Position numbers and translations under genes: made by a program. From contig NZ_JADBDS010000006.1 of the NCBI RefSeq assembly GCF_014873705.1, positions 372,001 to 436,000 on the forward strand: DNA of 64,000 nt, written 5' to 3'. Below are positions 1 through 6,951 of the stretch, piece after piece; within the stretch, counting starts at the first letter, position 1, and each line of letters opens with the position of its first letter. The notes below the pieces were generated by a model. It did no database searches and was not told the DNA's origin. It worked only from the letters and a program-made list of their open reading frames with translations. Origin of the DNA: Mycobacterium sp. OAS707. Its GTDB lineage: Bacteria; Actinomycetota; Actinomycetes; Mycobacteriales; Mycobacteriaceae.

Positions 1-46
1 CATACAACTCATCGGGTGTCAGGGCAACAGAAATCGAATCGGACAT
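1..46 (-). CDS. 5' end of an unidentified gene, truncated by the window edge
   Basis: An ATG on the minus strand at 46 opens a frame reading MSDSISVALTPDELY up to the window edge. Only 15 residues are visible, so no family can be named. It is divergent from the SDR pair starting at 127, and the two would share the intergenic region with the KstR-type palindrome at 88-101. No strong ribosome binding site is visible. It could also be a chance frame. Confidence 0.45.
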   Translation of the reverse strand, partial: MSDSISVALTPDELY

Positions 47-87
47 CTTCAATTCGGTCACATTGGCAGTCTGCCCTAGCGCTAAGT

Positions 88-101
88 TAGAACGCGTTCT
101 A
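88..101. promoter_or_regulatory. KstR-type operator (TAGAACGCGTTCTA)
   Basis: TAGAACGCGTTCTA is a perfect 14-bp palindrome. It fits the motif TNNAACNNGTTNNA known for KstR, the TetR-family repressor of sterol and lipid catabolism in mycobacteria. It lies 25 bp before the SDR start at 127 and 41 bp before the minus-strand start at 46, so it could control both directions. Regulation by KstR is inferred from the motif. Confidence 0.7.
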
Positions 102-126
102 GTTCACCGTCGAAGGGCCGTCCGGC

Positions 127-903
127 ATGAGCAACGGTAATCAGCGCAGCGCCATCGTGATCGGCGGAGCGTCCGGAATCGGCTGGGCGACGGCGCAGGC
201 GCTGGCAGCCCAACAAGACCGGGTCACCATCGCCGACCTCAACGCCGACGGCGCGCGCAGCCGGGCCGCAGAACTCGGCGATCCGCACACCGGCGCAGCC
301 GTCGACGTCACCGACGAGGGCTCCGTACAGCGGCTGTTCGAACAGACCGGACCGGTCGATGTCGTCGTCAACACCGCCGGGTTCTCCAACGTCGGGCTGA
401 TCACCGACATGCCCGTCGACCAGTTCCGCGACGTCATCGACGTCTGCCTCACCGGGGCGTTCATCGTCGCCAAGCACGCGGGGCGCACGTTGCGCTCCGG
501 CGGTGTGCTGGTTTCGATCAGCTCGCTCAACGGCCGTCAACCCGCAGCGGGCATGAGCGCGTACTGCGCTGCCAAGGCCGGGCTTTCGATGCTCACTCAG
601 GTCGCCGCACTCGAGCTCGGCCCGCGCGGCATCCGCGTCAACGCCGTCGCGCCCGGCTTCGTCCACACCCCTCTCACCGAGCCGGCAGCCGCCATCCCCG
701 GCGTGATCGAGGAGTACGTCGAGAACACCGCGCTGGGCCGGGCAGGCACGCCGGAGGACATCGCGGGCGCCGTGCTGTACCTGTGCTCGCCAGCGTCGTC
801 GTGGCTGACCGGAGAAGTGCTCGACCTCAACGGCGGCGCGCACCTCAAGCGCTACCCCGACATCCTGGGCCATGTGATGAAACTGGCGGAGGCGCCGCAA
901 TGA
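127..903 (+). CDS. SDR family oxidoreductase
   Basis: A 258-residue classical short-chain dehydrogenase/reductase. Visible features are the Rossmann glycine motif GGASGIG near residue 13, a core NTAG motif, a catalytic serine in VSISSLNG, and the Y-x-x-x-K pair in YCAAKAG. The family carries out NAD(P)-dependent oxidation or reduction of hydroxyl or keto groups; the substrate cannot be read from sequence. GAAGGG about 10 bp upstream supports the ATG at 127. Its stop overlaps the next SDR start by 4 bp (ATGA), so the two are probably co-transcribed and translationally coupled. The KstR-type box upstream suggests a steroid or lipid substrate (inference). Confidence 0.9.
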   Translation: MSNGNQRSAIVIGGASGIGWATAQALAAQQDRVTIADLNADGARSRAAELGDPHTGAAVDVTDEGSVQRLFEQTGPVDVVVNTAGFSNVGLITDMPVDQFRDVIDVCLTGAFIVAKHAGRTLRSGGVLVSISSLNGRQPAAGMSAYCAAKAGLSMLTQVAALELGPRGIRVNAVAPGFVHTPLTEPAAAIPGVIEEYVENTALGRAGTPEDIAGAVLYLCSPASSWLTGEVLDLNGGAHLKRYPDILGHVMKLAEAPQ

Positions 904-1730
904 GTTTCGCGGGTAAAAACGCGATCGTCACCGGCGCCGGATCGGGCATCGGTGCAGCGCTGTGCCGCGCGCTGGTCAATGCGGGCGCCACTGTCGTCTG
1001 CACCGATATCGACGGTGACGCCGCCGAACGCACTGCCGCGGCGCTCGGCGGCAACGCCCGCTCCGCGCGAGTCGACGTGACCGACGCGGCCGCAGTGCAG
1101 GCCGTCGTCGACGACGTGGTGGATCGCGCCGGACGGCTCGACCTGATGTTCAACAACGCAGGCATCGTGTGGGGCGGCGACACCGAACTGCTGACGCTCG
1201 ACCAGTGGAACGCGATCATCGACGTCAACATCCGAGGCGTCGTGCACGGCGTCGCGGCGGCCTACCCGCTGATGGTCCAACAAGGCCACGGCCACATCAT
1301 CAACACCGCTTCGATGGCGGGGCTGACCGCGGCAGGGCAGATCACCAGCTACGTCACCACCAAGCACGCCGTCGTCGGGCTGTCGATGTCCCTTCGCTCC
1401 GAAGCCGTCAGTCGCGGCGTCGGCGTTTTGGTGGTGTGCCCGTCAGCCGTCGAGACTCCGATCCTCGACAAGGGCGCAATCGGCGGATTCGTCGGGCGCA
1501 ACTACTTTCTCGAGGGCCAAGGCGTGAAGACCGCCTACGACCCCGACCGGCTCGCGCGAGACACGTTGCGCGCCATCGAGAAGAACAAGGCGATCCTGGT
1601 GAAGCCGCGACTGGCACACGCTCAGTGGCTTTTCGCCCGACTCGCGCCGACTCTGATGAACCGCGTTTCGATCGGGTTCATCGAACGCCAGCGCGCCAGC
1701 CAGGCCACAGCACGTTCCCAGCTGGGCTAG
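900..1730 (+). CDS. SDR family oxidoreductase
   Basis: A 276-residue short-chain dehydrogenase, second in a two-gene unit. It shows TGAGSGIG at the N-terminus, the NNAG motif, a catalytic Ser in INTASMAG and the Tyr-Lys pair in SYVTTKH. The C-terminal 60 residues (basic, ending in ARSQLG) extend past the conserved core, as in the larger SDRs of mycobacterial lipid metabolism. The start at 900 is chosen because it overlaps the preceding stop as ATGA and gives a normal N-terminus; a frame open from 783 would add unrelated residues. The substrate is unknown; the operator at 88-101 points to sterol or lipid catabolism. Confidence 0.9.
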   Translation: MSFAGKNAIVTGAGSGIGAALCRALVNAGATVVCTDIDGDAAERTAAALGGNARSARVDVTDAAAVQAVVDDVVDRAGRLDLMFNNAGIVWGGDTELLTLDQWNAIIDVNIRGVVHGVAAAYPLMVQQGHGHIINTASMAGLTAAGQITSYVTTKHAVVGLSMSLRSEAVSRGVGVLVVCPSAVETPILDKGAIGGFVGRNYFLEGQGVKTAYDPDRLARDTLRAIEKNKAILVKPRLAHAQWLFARLAPTLMNRVSIGFIERQRASQATARSQLG

Positions 1731-1740
1731 CGTCACGGCC
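1728..1740 (+). promoter_or_regulatory. putative leaderless promoter of the AI-2E transporter gene
   Basis: TAGCGT (1728-1733) is a TANNNT -10 hexamer ending 7 nt before the ATG at 1741, the spacing expected if transcription starts at the A of the start codon. The TAG is also the stop of the preceding SDR. No Shine-Dalgarno sequence is present. Confidence 0.5.
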
Positions 1741-2916
1741 ATGGACACCGAGTTCACGCTGACACAAAGGCGTGCACTGGCCGTTGCGACCGTGATCGCG
1801 CTGCTGTTCGGCGCCTACTTCCTGCGCGGCTACTTCATTCTGATCGTCGTCGCGGCCGTCGCCGCCTACCTGTTCACGCCGTTGTTCGACCGGCTCAACA
1901 AGCGCTTCGGCACCGGCTTGTCGGCGACGCTGACCTTGTTGGCGGCGATCGCGTCGGTGGTGGTGCCCATGGGGCTGTTCGTGATGCTCGCCGTCGTGCA
2001 GATCACGAACATGGTCGAACGGGTGGCGGAGTGGGTGGGCCGCACCGACCTGTCGACCCTCGGCGATCAGGCGCTGCGCTTCGTCAACGACGTGCTGGAC
2101 AAGGTGCCGTTCATCAATGTCGACGTCACGCCCGACTCGCTGCGGGGGTCGATGGCGACCGCGGCGCAGAAGGCCGGTGAGTGGCTGCTGGGTCTGCTGC
2201 AGGGTGCGGCAGGCAGCGTGTTCGGCGGTGTGACGGCGGCGATCCTGTTTCTCTACGTGTTCTTGTCGCTGTTGACCAACCGCGACAAGGTGCTCATGCT
2301 GATCCGTCGACTCAACCCGCTCGGCGAGGAGATCACCGACCTCTACATGTCGAAGATGGGCGCGATGGTGAAGGGCACCGTGATGGGCCAGTTCGTCATC
2401 GCCATCTGTCAGGGCGTCGCAGGCGCGGCCTCCATTTACATCGCAGGCTTCCACCAAGGCTTCTTCCTTTTCGCGGTGCTGCTGTCGGCGCTATCGGTGA
2501 TACCGCTCGGCAGCGGCATTGTGACGATCCCGTTCGGAATCGGAATGATCTTGTTCGGCAACGTATTCGGCGGTGCCTTCGTGATCCTCTTCCATCTCAT
2601 CGTGGTGACGAACATCGACAACTTCTTGCGACCGATCCTGGTGCCGCGGACCGCGCGCCTCGACTCGGCGCTGATGCTGCTCGCGGTGTTCTCCGGCATC
2701 GCCATGTTCGGCGCGTGGGGCATCGTGATCGGCCCGGTGTTGATGATCGTCATCGTCACCACGATCAGCGTCTACCTCGCCGTGTACAAGGGCGTACCGA
2801 TGGATGACCCCGATGAGGACGAAAAACCAAAGCAGCGAAGGCTTCCCGGCTGGTTCGCGCGCCTCGGCAAGGCCAAGGCGCCGGTGCAGACGCCCGCTAA
2901 GCCAGTCGCTCCTTGA
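1741..2916 (+). CDS. AI-2E family transporter (PerM-type membrane permease)
   Basis: A 391-residue polytopic membrane protein of the AI-2E/PerM family. Hydrophobic helices lie at about residues 10-50 and 60-90. A cytoplasmic-like stretch rich in charged residues follows (100-150), and then five further helices between about 160 and 350, with the family-typical glycine-rich segment around LSALSVIPLGSG. The C-terminus is charged. The M. tuberculosis counterpart by synteny is Rv1101c. Transported substrate is unknown; some relatives export autoinducer-2, others work as ion or peptide permeases. The last 20 bp overlap the convergent dienelactone hydrolase. Confidence 0.88.
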   Translation: MDTEFTLTQRRALAVATVIALLFGAYFLRGYFILIVVAAVAAYLFTPLFDRLNKRFGTGLSATLTLLAAIASVVVPMGLFVMLAVVQITNMVERVAEWVGRTDLSTLGDQALRFVNDVLDKVPFINVDVTPDSLRGSMATAAQKAGEWLLGLLQGAAGSVFGGVTAAILFLYVFLSLLTNRDKVLMLIRRLNPLGEEITDLYMSKMGAMVKGTVMGQFVIAICQGVAGAASIYIAGFHQGFFLFAVLLSALSVIPLGSGIVTIPFGIGMILFGNVFGGAFVILFHLIVVTNIDNFLRPILVPRTARLDSALMLLAVFSGIAMFGAWGIVIGPVLMIVIVTTISVYLAVYKGVPMDDPDEDEKPKQRRLPGWFARLGKAKAPVQTPAKPVAP

Positions 2917-3724
2917 GGAATTGGACGACCCGCTTACGCGCCTCGTAGGCCGGATGCAGGTCGACCTCGCGGACCTCCAGCGTCAACACCGAGTGGGCCA
3001 TCTTGCCGAAACCGTGCTCGTTGCCCTTCTTGGAATCGATCTCGATAACCTCGAACGCATCGCCGAGCCGATCTTTCAACGTCTTGAAGCGCGCGCCCGG
3101 CGAAAGCGGGTCTTCGCTGAAACGCAGGCCCAGTGCGCACAATCCGTCGTTGGCCGCCCGCTGCTCGATGACCTTCAACTCGGCCTCGGACAAGCCTGGG
3201 TCGCGTCGATGTTTGGCCGTCAACCCGATCGGCAGCGACGGCTGGCTCAAAACGGGTGCCAGCACGCTGTCGTCGACGGCGGCCGCGAGCGCGAAACCGC
3301 CGCTCCAGCACTGGCCGATCACGCCGACCCCCTTACCCGGCGTCTTCTCGTTCAGATCGCGGGCCAACGCACGCAGGTAGTGCGCGACCGGACGGTCAGC
3401 GTTGGTGGCGAACGCCGCGAATTCCTTTGCCACACAACCGCGCAGCATCACCGGCACCGCACCGGGGCGGACACCAGGGGCGCCGGGCGTGCCGTACAGC
3501 GACGGCGACGCGACGGTGAATCCGTTGTCCACCAAGTGATTACCCAGTGCCAGTACTCCTGGATGAATACCGGGCATCTCGGGAATCAACACCACGCCGG
3601 GGCCTTCGCCTTTGCGGTAGACGTCATAGGTGAAACCGGCAGCCGAGAACGGCGAGGCGGTCCAACCGGTCAAGTCGGCTTCCGGGGCCGCCTGGCCGGC
3701 GACATTGGGGTCCGGCGCGGTCAT
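2897..3724 (-). CDS. dienelactone hydrolase family protein
   Basis: A 275-residue alpha/beta hydrolase of the dienelactone hydrolase type. It has the nucleophile elbow GQCWSGG with a cysteine instead of serine, as in carboxymethylenebutenolidase, and a late EHGFGKMAH segment that supplies the catalytic histidine. VVLIPEMPGIHP near residue 45 is the usual first strand and oxyanion region. The start at 3724 has AGGAG 7 bp upstream; an in-frame extension to 3859 would add an arginine-rich tail without family support. It probably hydrolyses a lactone or ester in the cytoplasm. It is 8 bp downstream of the DUF4245 gene and likely co-transcribed with it. Confidence 0.85.
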   Translation of the reverse strand: MTAPDPNVAGQAAPEADLTGWTASPFSAAGFTYDVYRKGEGPGVVLIPEMPGIHPGVLALGNHLVDNGFTVASPSLYGTPGAPGVRPGAVPVMLRGCVAKEFAAFATNADRPVAHYLRALARDLNEKTPGKGVGVIGQCWSGGFALAAAVDDSVLAPVLSQPSLPIGLTAKHRRDPGLSEAELKVIEQRAANDGLCALGLRFSEDPLSPGARFKTLKDRLGDAFEVIEIDSKKGNEHGFGKMAHSVLTLEVREVDLHPAYEARKRVVQFLKERLA

Positions 3725-3732
3725 CGATTCTC

Positions 3733-4389
3733 CTATTTGGCGGGCAGTGGCGACTGGGTCTGCGTCGCCGCAGCCAGCGTACGGTACTCGCCGGTACCCG
3801 CGGCGCCCGTTATGGCGATCTGCGCCGGGCCGCCCTGACCGTTCAGCCGGGTGGTCCACACCGGCTCAGCCCGCTTGCCGTCCTGGCCGGACCCCTCGGC
3901 GCCCTCGTACACCACCCACTTCACGCCGTCGACGTCCTGTGCCCCGGTCGGATAAACGTCGGTGTTCAGTGAGGCGATCAGCTTGTCCTCATCGGCGTTG
4001 CTCTGCGTCAAGCTGAGGTACATCCCGCTCGGGGTCAGGTATCCCACGGTGGAGCTGACGGCACGGACCTGCTGGCGCGAGACCGGGTCGGTGCGACCGC
4101 CGTCGATACCTTTGCGGCTGCCGGAGTTGGCGTGCCAGCCGTCGGGCAGCTTCGGTACCCGGATCGGGATCTTCAGGGCCTCGGCGTCGGCCTGGAGCGC
4201 GGCGGGAGCGTCGTAGTTGGGCGCCGGACCTTTGCCGGGCCCGTTCGGCGCAAACGAGCACATGCCGAGCACGCCCGCCAGCACGATGCACGCGATCACC
4301 AGGGGTGCGATGGACCAGAACATGTCCCGGCCGTCCTGCAGGATCCGGGGCTTTGGGGGCTTGGGGGCCGGTAGTGGCTCCATCGTCAT
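3733..4389 (-). CDS. DUF4245 membrane-anchored protein
   Basis: About 218 residues. A short Pro-rich cytoplasmic tail (PLPAPKPPKP) is followed by one transmembrane helix (about residues 28-50, IAPLVIACIVLAGVLGM) and an extracytoplasmic domain with the conserved segments ALKIPIRVPKLPDGW and KWVVYEG. This is the DUF4245 arrangement; the M. tuberculosis neighbour of glpX, Rv1100, has the same size. Function is unknown. The start is either ATG 4389 or ATG 4383; neither has a good ribosome binding site. It is divergent from glpX across 56 bp. Confidence 0.85.
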   Translation of the reverse strand: MTMEPLPAPKPPKPRILQDGRDMFWSIAPLVIACIVLAGVLGMCSFAPNGPGKGPAPNYDAPAALQADAEALKIPIRVPKLPDGWHANSGSRKGIDGGRTDPVSRQQVRAVSSTVGYLTPSGMYLSLTQSNADEDKLIASLNTDVYPTGAQDVDGVKWVVYEGAEGSGQDGKRAEPVWTTRLNGQGGPAQIAITGAAGTGEYRTLAAATQTQSPLPAK

Positions 4390-4445
4390 GGCCGCCAGTA
4401 TCCCAGCTGCCAAACTCCGACCTGGCAATGGGAGAATCTGCACCC

Positions 4446-5474
4446 ATGAGCCCCGCGCGCGGTGAAGCCCCTGATCGCAACCTCGCCCTCGAACTCGTGC
4501 GAGTCACCGAGGCCGGCGCCATGGCCGCAGGCCGCTGGGTAGGCCGCGGCGACAAGGAAGGCGGCGACGGCGCTGCCGTCGACGCCATGCGTGAGCTCGT
4601 CAACTCGGTGTCCATGCGCGGTGTCGTGGTGATCGGCGAGGGTGAGAAGGACAACGCTCCGATGCTGTACAACGGCGAGGACGTCGGCAACGGCGACGGT
4701 CCCGAATGCGACTTCGCCGTCGACCCGATCGACGGAACGACGTTGATGGCCAAGGGCCTTTCCAACGCGATCTCGGTGCTCGCGGTGTCCGAGCGCGGCA
4801 CCATGTACGACCCGTCGGCGGTGTTCTACATGAACAAGATCGCCGTCGGACCCGATGCCGTCGATGCCATCGACATCACCGCCCCGATCGGCGAGAACAT
4901 CCGCAAGGTGGCCAAGGCCAAGAACGTGTCGGTGTCCGACCTGACCGTGTGCATTCTGGACCGGCCACGGCACGAGCAGTTGATCGCCGACGTGCGCGCC
5001 GCGGGCGCCAGGTGCCGGCTGATCTCCGACGGTGACGTCGCGGGCGCAATCTCGGCGTGCCGGCCCAACACCAGCACCGACCTGCTCGTCGGAATCGGCG
5101 GCACGCCCGAGGGCATCATCGCCGCTGCCGCGATCCGCTGCATGGGCGGCGCCATCCAGGGCCAGTTGGCGCCCAAGGACGACGACGAACGCCAGAAGGC
5201 CCTCGACCGCGGCTACGACCTTGACCAGGTGCTGTTCACCGAAGACCTGGTCTCAGGGGACAACGTCTTCTTCTGCGCCACCGGTGTCACCGACGGTGAC
5301 CTGCTCAAGGGCGTGCACTACTACGGCGGTGGCTGCACCACGCAGTCGATCGTGATGCGGTCGAAGTCGGGCACCGTGCGGATGATCGAGGCCTACCACC
5401 GGCTGTCCAAGCTCAACGAATACTCCGCCATCGACTTCACCGGCGACAGCAGCGCCGTCTATCCGCTCCCGTAA
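4446..5474 (+). CDS. glpX: class II fructose-1,6-bisphosphatase GlpX
   Basis: A 342-residue GlpX-type phosphatase that converts fructose 1,6-bisphosphate to fructose 6-phosphate, the essential gluconeogenic step in mycobacteria. It shows the metal-binding segments GEGEKDNAPML and DPIDGTTLMAKG and the substrate-binding ISDGDVAGAI, with family length. The ATG at 4446 is preceded by GGGAG about 15 bp upstream; the frame stays open to 4305, but the upstream part would lie in the divergent gene. fumC follows after 23 bp, so glpX-fumC is probably an operon joining gluconeogenesis to the TCA cycle. Confidence 0.95.
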   Translation: MSPARGEAPDRNLALELVRVTEAGAMAAGRWVGRGDKEGGDGAAVDAMRELVNSVSMRGVVVIGEGEKDNAPMLYNGEDVGNGDGPECDFAVDPIDGTTLMAKGLSNAISVLAVSERGTMYDPSAVFYMNKIAVGPDAVDAIDITAPIGENIRKVAKAKNVSVSDLTVCILDRPRHEQLIADVRAAGARCRLISDGDVAGAISACRPNTSTDLLVGIGGTPEGIIAAAAIRCMGGAIQGQLAPKDDDERQKALDRGYDLDQVLFTEDLVSGDNVFFCATGVTDGDLLKGVHYYGGGCTTQSIVMRSKSGTVRMIEAYHRLSKLNEYSAIDFTGDSSAVYPLP

Positions 5475-5497
5475 CCACCAGACCGAAAAGGATCCAC

Positions 5498-6922
5498 ATG
5501 AGCATCGACTCGTCCCCCAAGGAAGATGTCGAGTACCGCATCGAGCACGACACCATGGGCGAGGTCCGGGTGCCTGTCAGCGCGCTGTGGCGCGCGCAGA
5601 CCCAGCGGGCGGTGGAGAACTTCCCGATCTCGGGACGCGGCCTGGAGCGCACGCAGATCCGCGCGCTCGGACTGCTCAAAGGCGCTTGCGCGCAAGTGAA
5701 CAAGGATCTCGGGCTGCTGGCTGCCGAGAAGGCCGACGCGATCATCGCGGCGGCGGGTGAGATCGCTGACGGCCTGCATGACGACCAGTTCCCGATCGAC
5801 GTGTTCCAAACCGGTTCGGGCACCAGCTCCAACATGAACACCAACGAGGTGATCGCAGGCATCGCCGCGCAGAACGGCGTAACCGTGCATCCCAACGACG
5901 ACGTCAACATGTCGCAGTCGTCCAACGACACCTTCCCGACCGCTACCCACATCGCGGCGACGGAAGCAGCTGTGCGCCATCTGATTCCGGCGCTCGAGGT
6001 GTTGCACGAATCGCTGGCGGGCAAGGCTCGGCAATGGCGCACGACGGTGAAGTCGGGTCGCACGCACCTGATGGATGCCGTGCCCGTGACGCTGGGCCAG
6101 GAGTTCTCCGGCTACGCGCGGCAGGTCGAAGCCGGCATAGAGAGGGTCAAGGCCACCCTGCCGCGACTGGGCGAACTTGCCATCGGCGGAACGGCTGTCG
6201 GCACCGGCCTGAATGCCCCCGACGATTTCGACCAGCGTGTGGTCGCCGTGTTGACCGACCAGACGGGTATTGCTGAATTGCGGGTCGCCGCAAACCATTT
6301 CGAGGCCCAGGCCGCGCGCGACGGGCTGGTCGAGGCGTCCGGGGCGCTGCGCACCATCGCAGTGTCGCTGACCAAGATCGCCAACGACATCCGGTGGATG
6401 GGCTCAGGACCGCTGACTGGTCTTGGCGAAATCCAGCTGCCAGACCTGCAGCCAGGCAGCTCGATCATGCCGGGCAAGGTCAATCCTGTTATCCCCGAAG
6501 CGGTTACGCAGGTCGCAGCTCAGGTGATCGGCAACGACGCGGCGATCGTGTGGGGTGGAGGCAACGGCGCGTTCGAGCTGAACGTTTACATCCCGATGAT
6601 GGCCCGCAACGTGCTGGAGTCGTTCAAGATTCTGGCCAACGTCTCAAAGCTGTTCGCCGAGCGCTGCATCGACGGGCTGGTCGCCAACGAGGAGCGGCTG
6701 CGTGAACTCGCCGAATCCTCACCATCGATCGTGACGCCGCTGAACTCCGCGATCGGCTACGAGGAAGCCGCCGCGGTCGCCAAGCAGGCGCTCAAGGAGA
6801 AGAAGACCATCCGCCAGACGGTGATCGACCGTGGTCTGATCGGCGACAAGCTGTCGGAAGAGGAACTCGACAAACGCCTGGATGTGTTGGCGATGGCGAA
6901 GGTAAACGACGGCGACGCCTAG
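5498..6922 (+). CDS. fumC: class II fumarate hydratase
   Basis: A 474-residue fumarase interconverting fumarate and malate in the TCA cycle. The superfamily signature GSSIMPGKVNP and the catalytic segments GSGTSSNMNTNEV, SGRTHLMDAVPV and SQSSNDTFPT are all present. Length and motifs fit the homotetrameric iron-independent class II enzyme. AAAAGGA lies about 8 bp upstream of the ATG. It directly follows glpX, as in other mycobacteria. Confidence 0.96.
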   Translation: MSIDSSPKEDVEYRIEHDTMGEVRVPVSALWRAQTQRAVENFPISGRGLERTQIRALGLLKGACAQVNKDLGLLAAEKADAIIAAAGEIADGLHDDQFPIDVFQTGSGTSSNMNTNEVIAGIAAQNGVTVHPNDDVNMSQSSNDTFPTATHIAATEAAVRHLIPALEVLHESLAGKARQWRTTVKSGRTHLMDAVPVTLGQEFSGYARQVEAGIERVKATLPRLGELAIGGTAVGTGLNAPDDFDQRVVAVLTDQTGIAELRVAANHFEAQAARDGLVEASGALRTIAVSLTKIANDIRWMGSGPLTGLGEIQLPDLQPGSSIMPGKVNPVIPEAVTQVAAQVIGNDAAIVWGGGNGAFELNVYIPMMARNVLESFKILANVSKLFAERCIDGLVANEERLRELAESSPSIVTPLNSAIGYEEAAAVAKQALKEKKTIRQTVIDRGLIGDKLSEEELDKRLDVLAMAKVNDGDA

Positions 6923-6951
6923 CAAGCGAGGCAATCGGGTACCGACCGCGG

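Noticed and set aside
3730..4804. Long alternative minus-strand frame reaching across glpX
   Set aside because: It conflicts with the well-supported glpX on the other strand and with the DUF4245 frame; low-complexity Ser/Pro/Arg translation.
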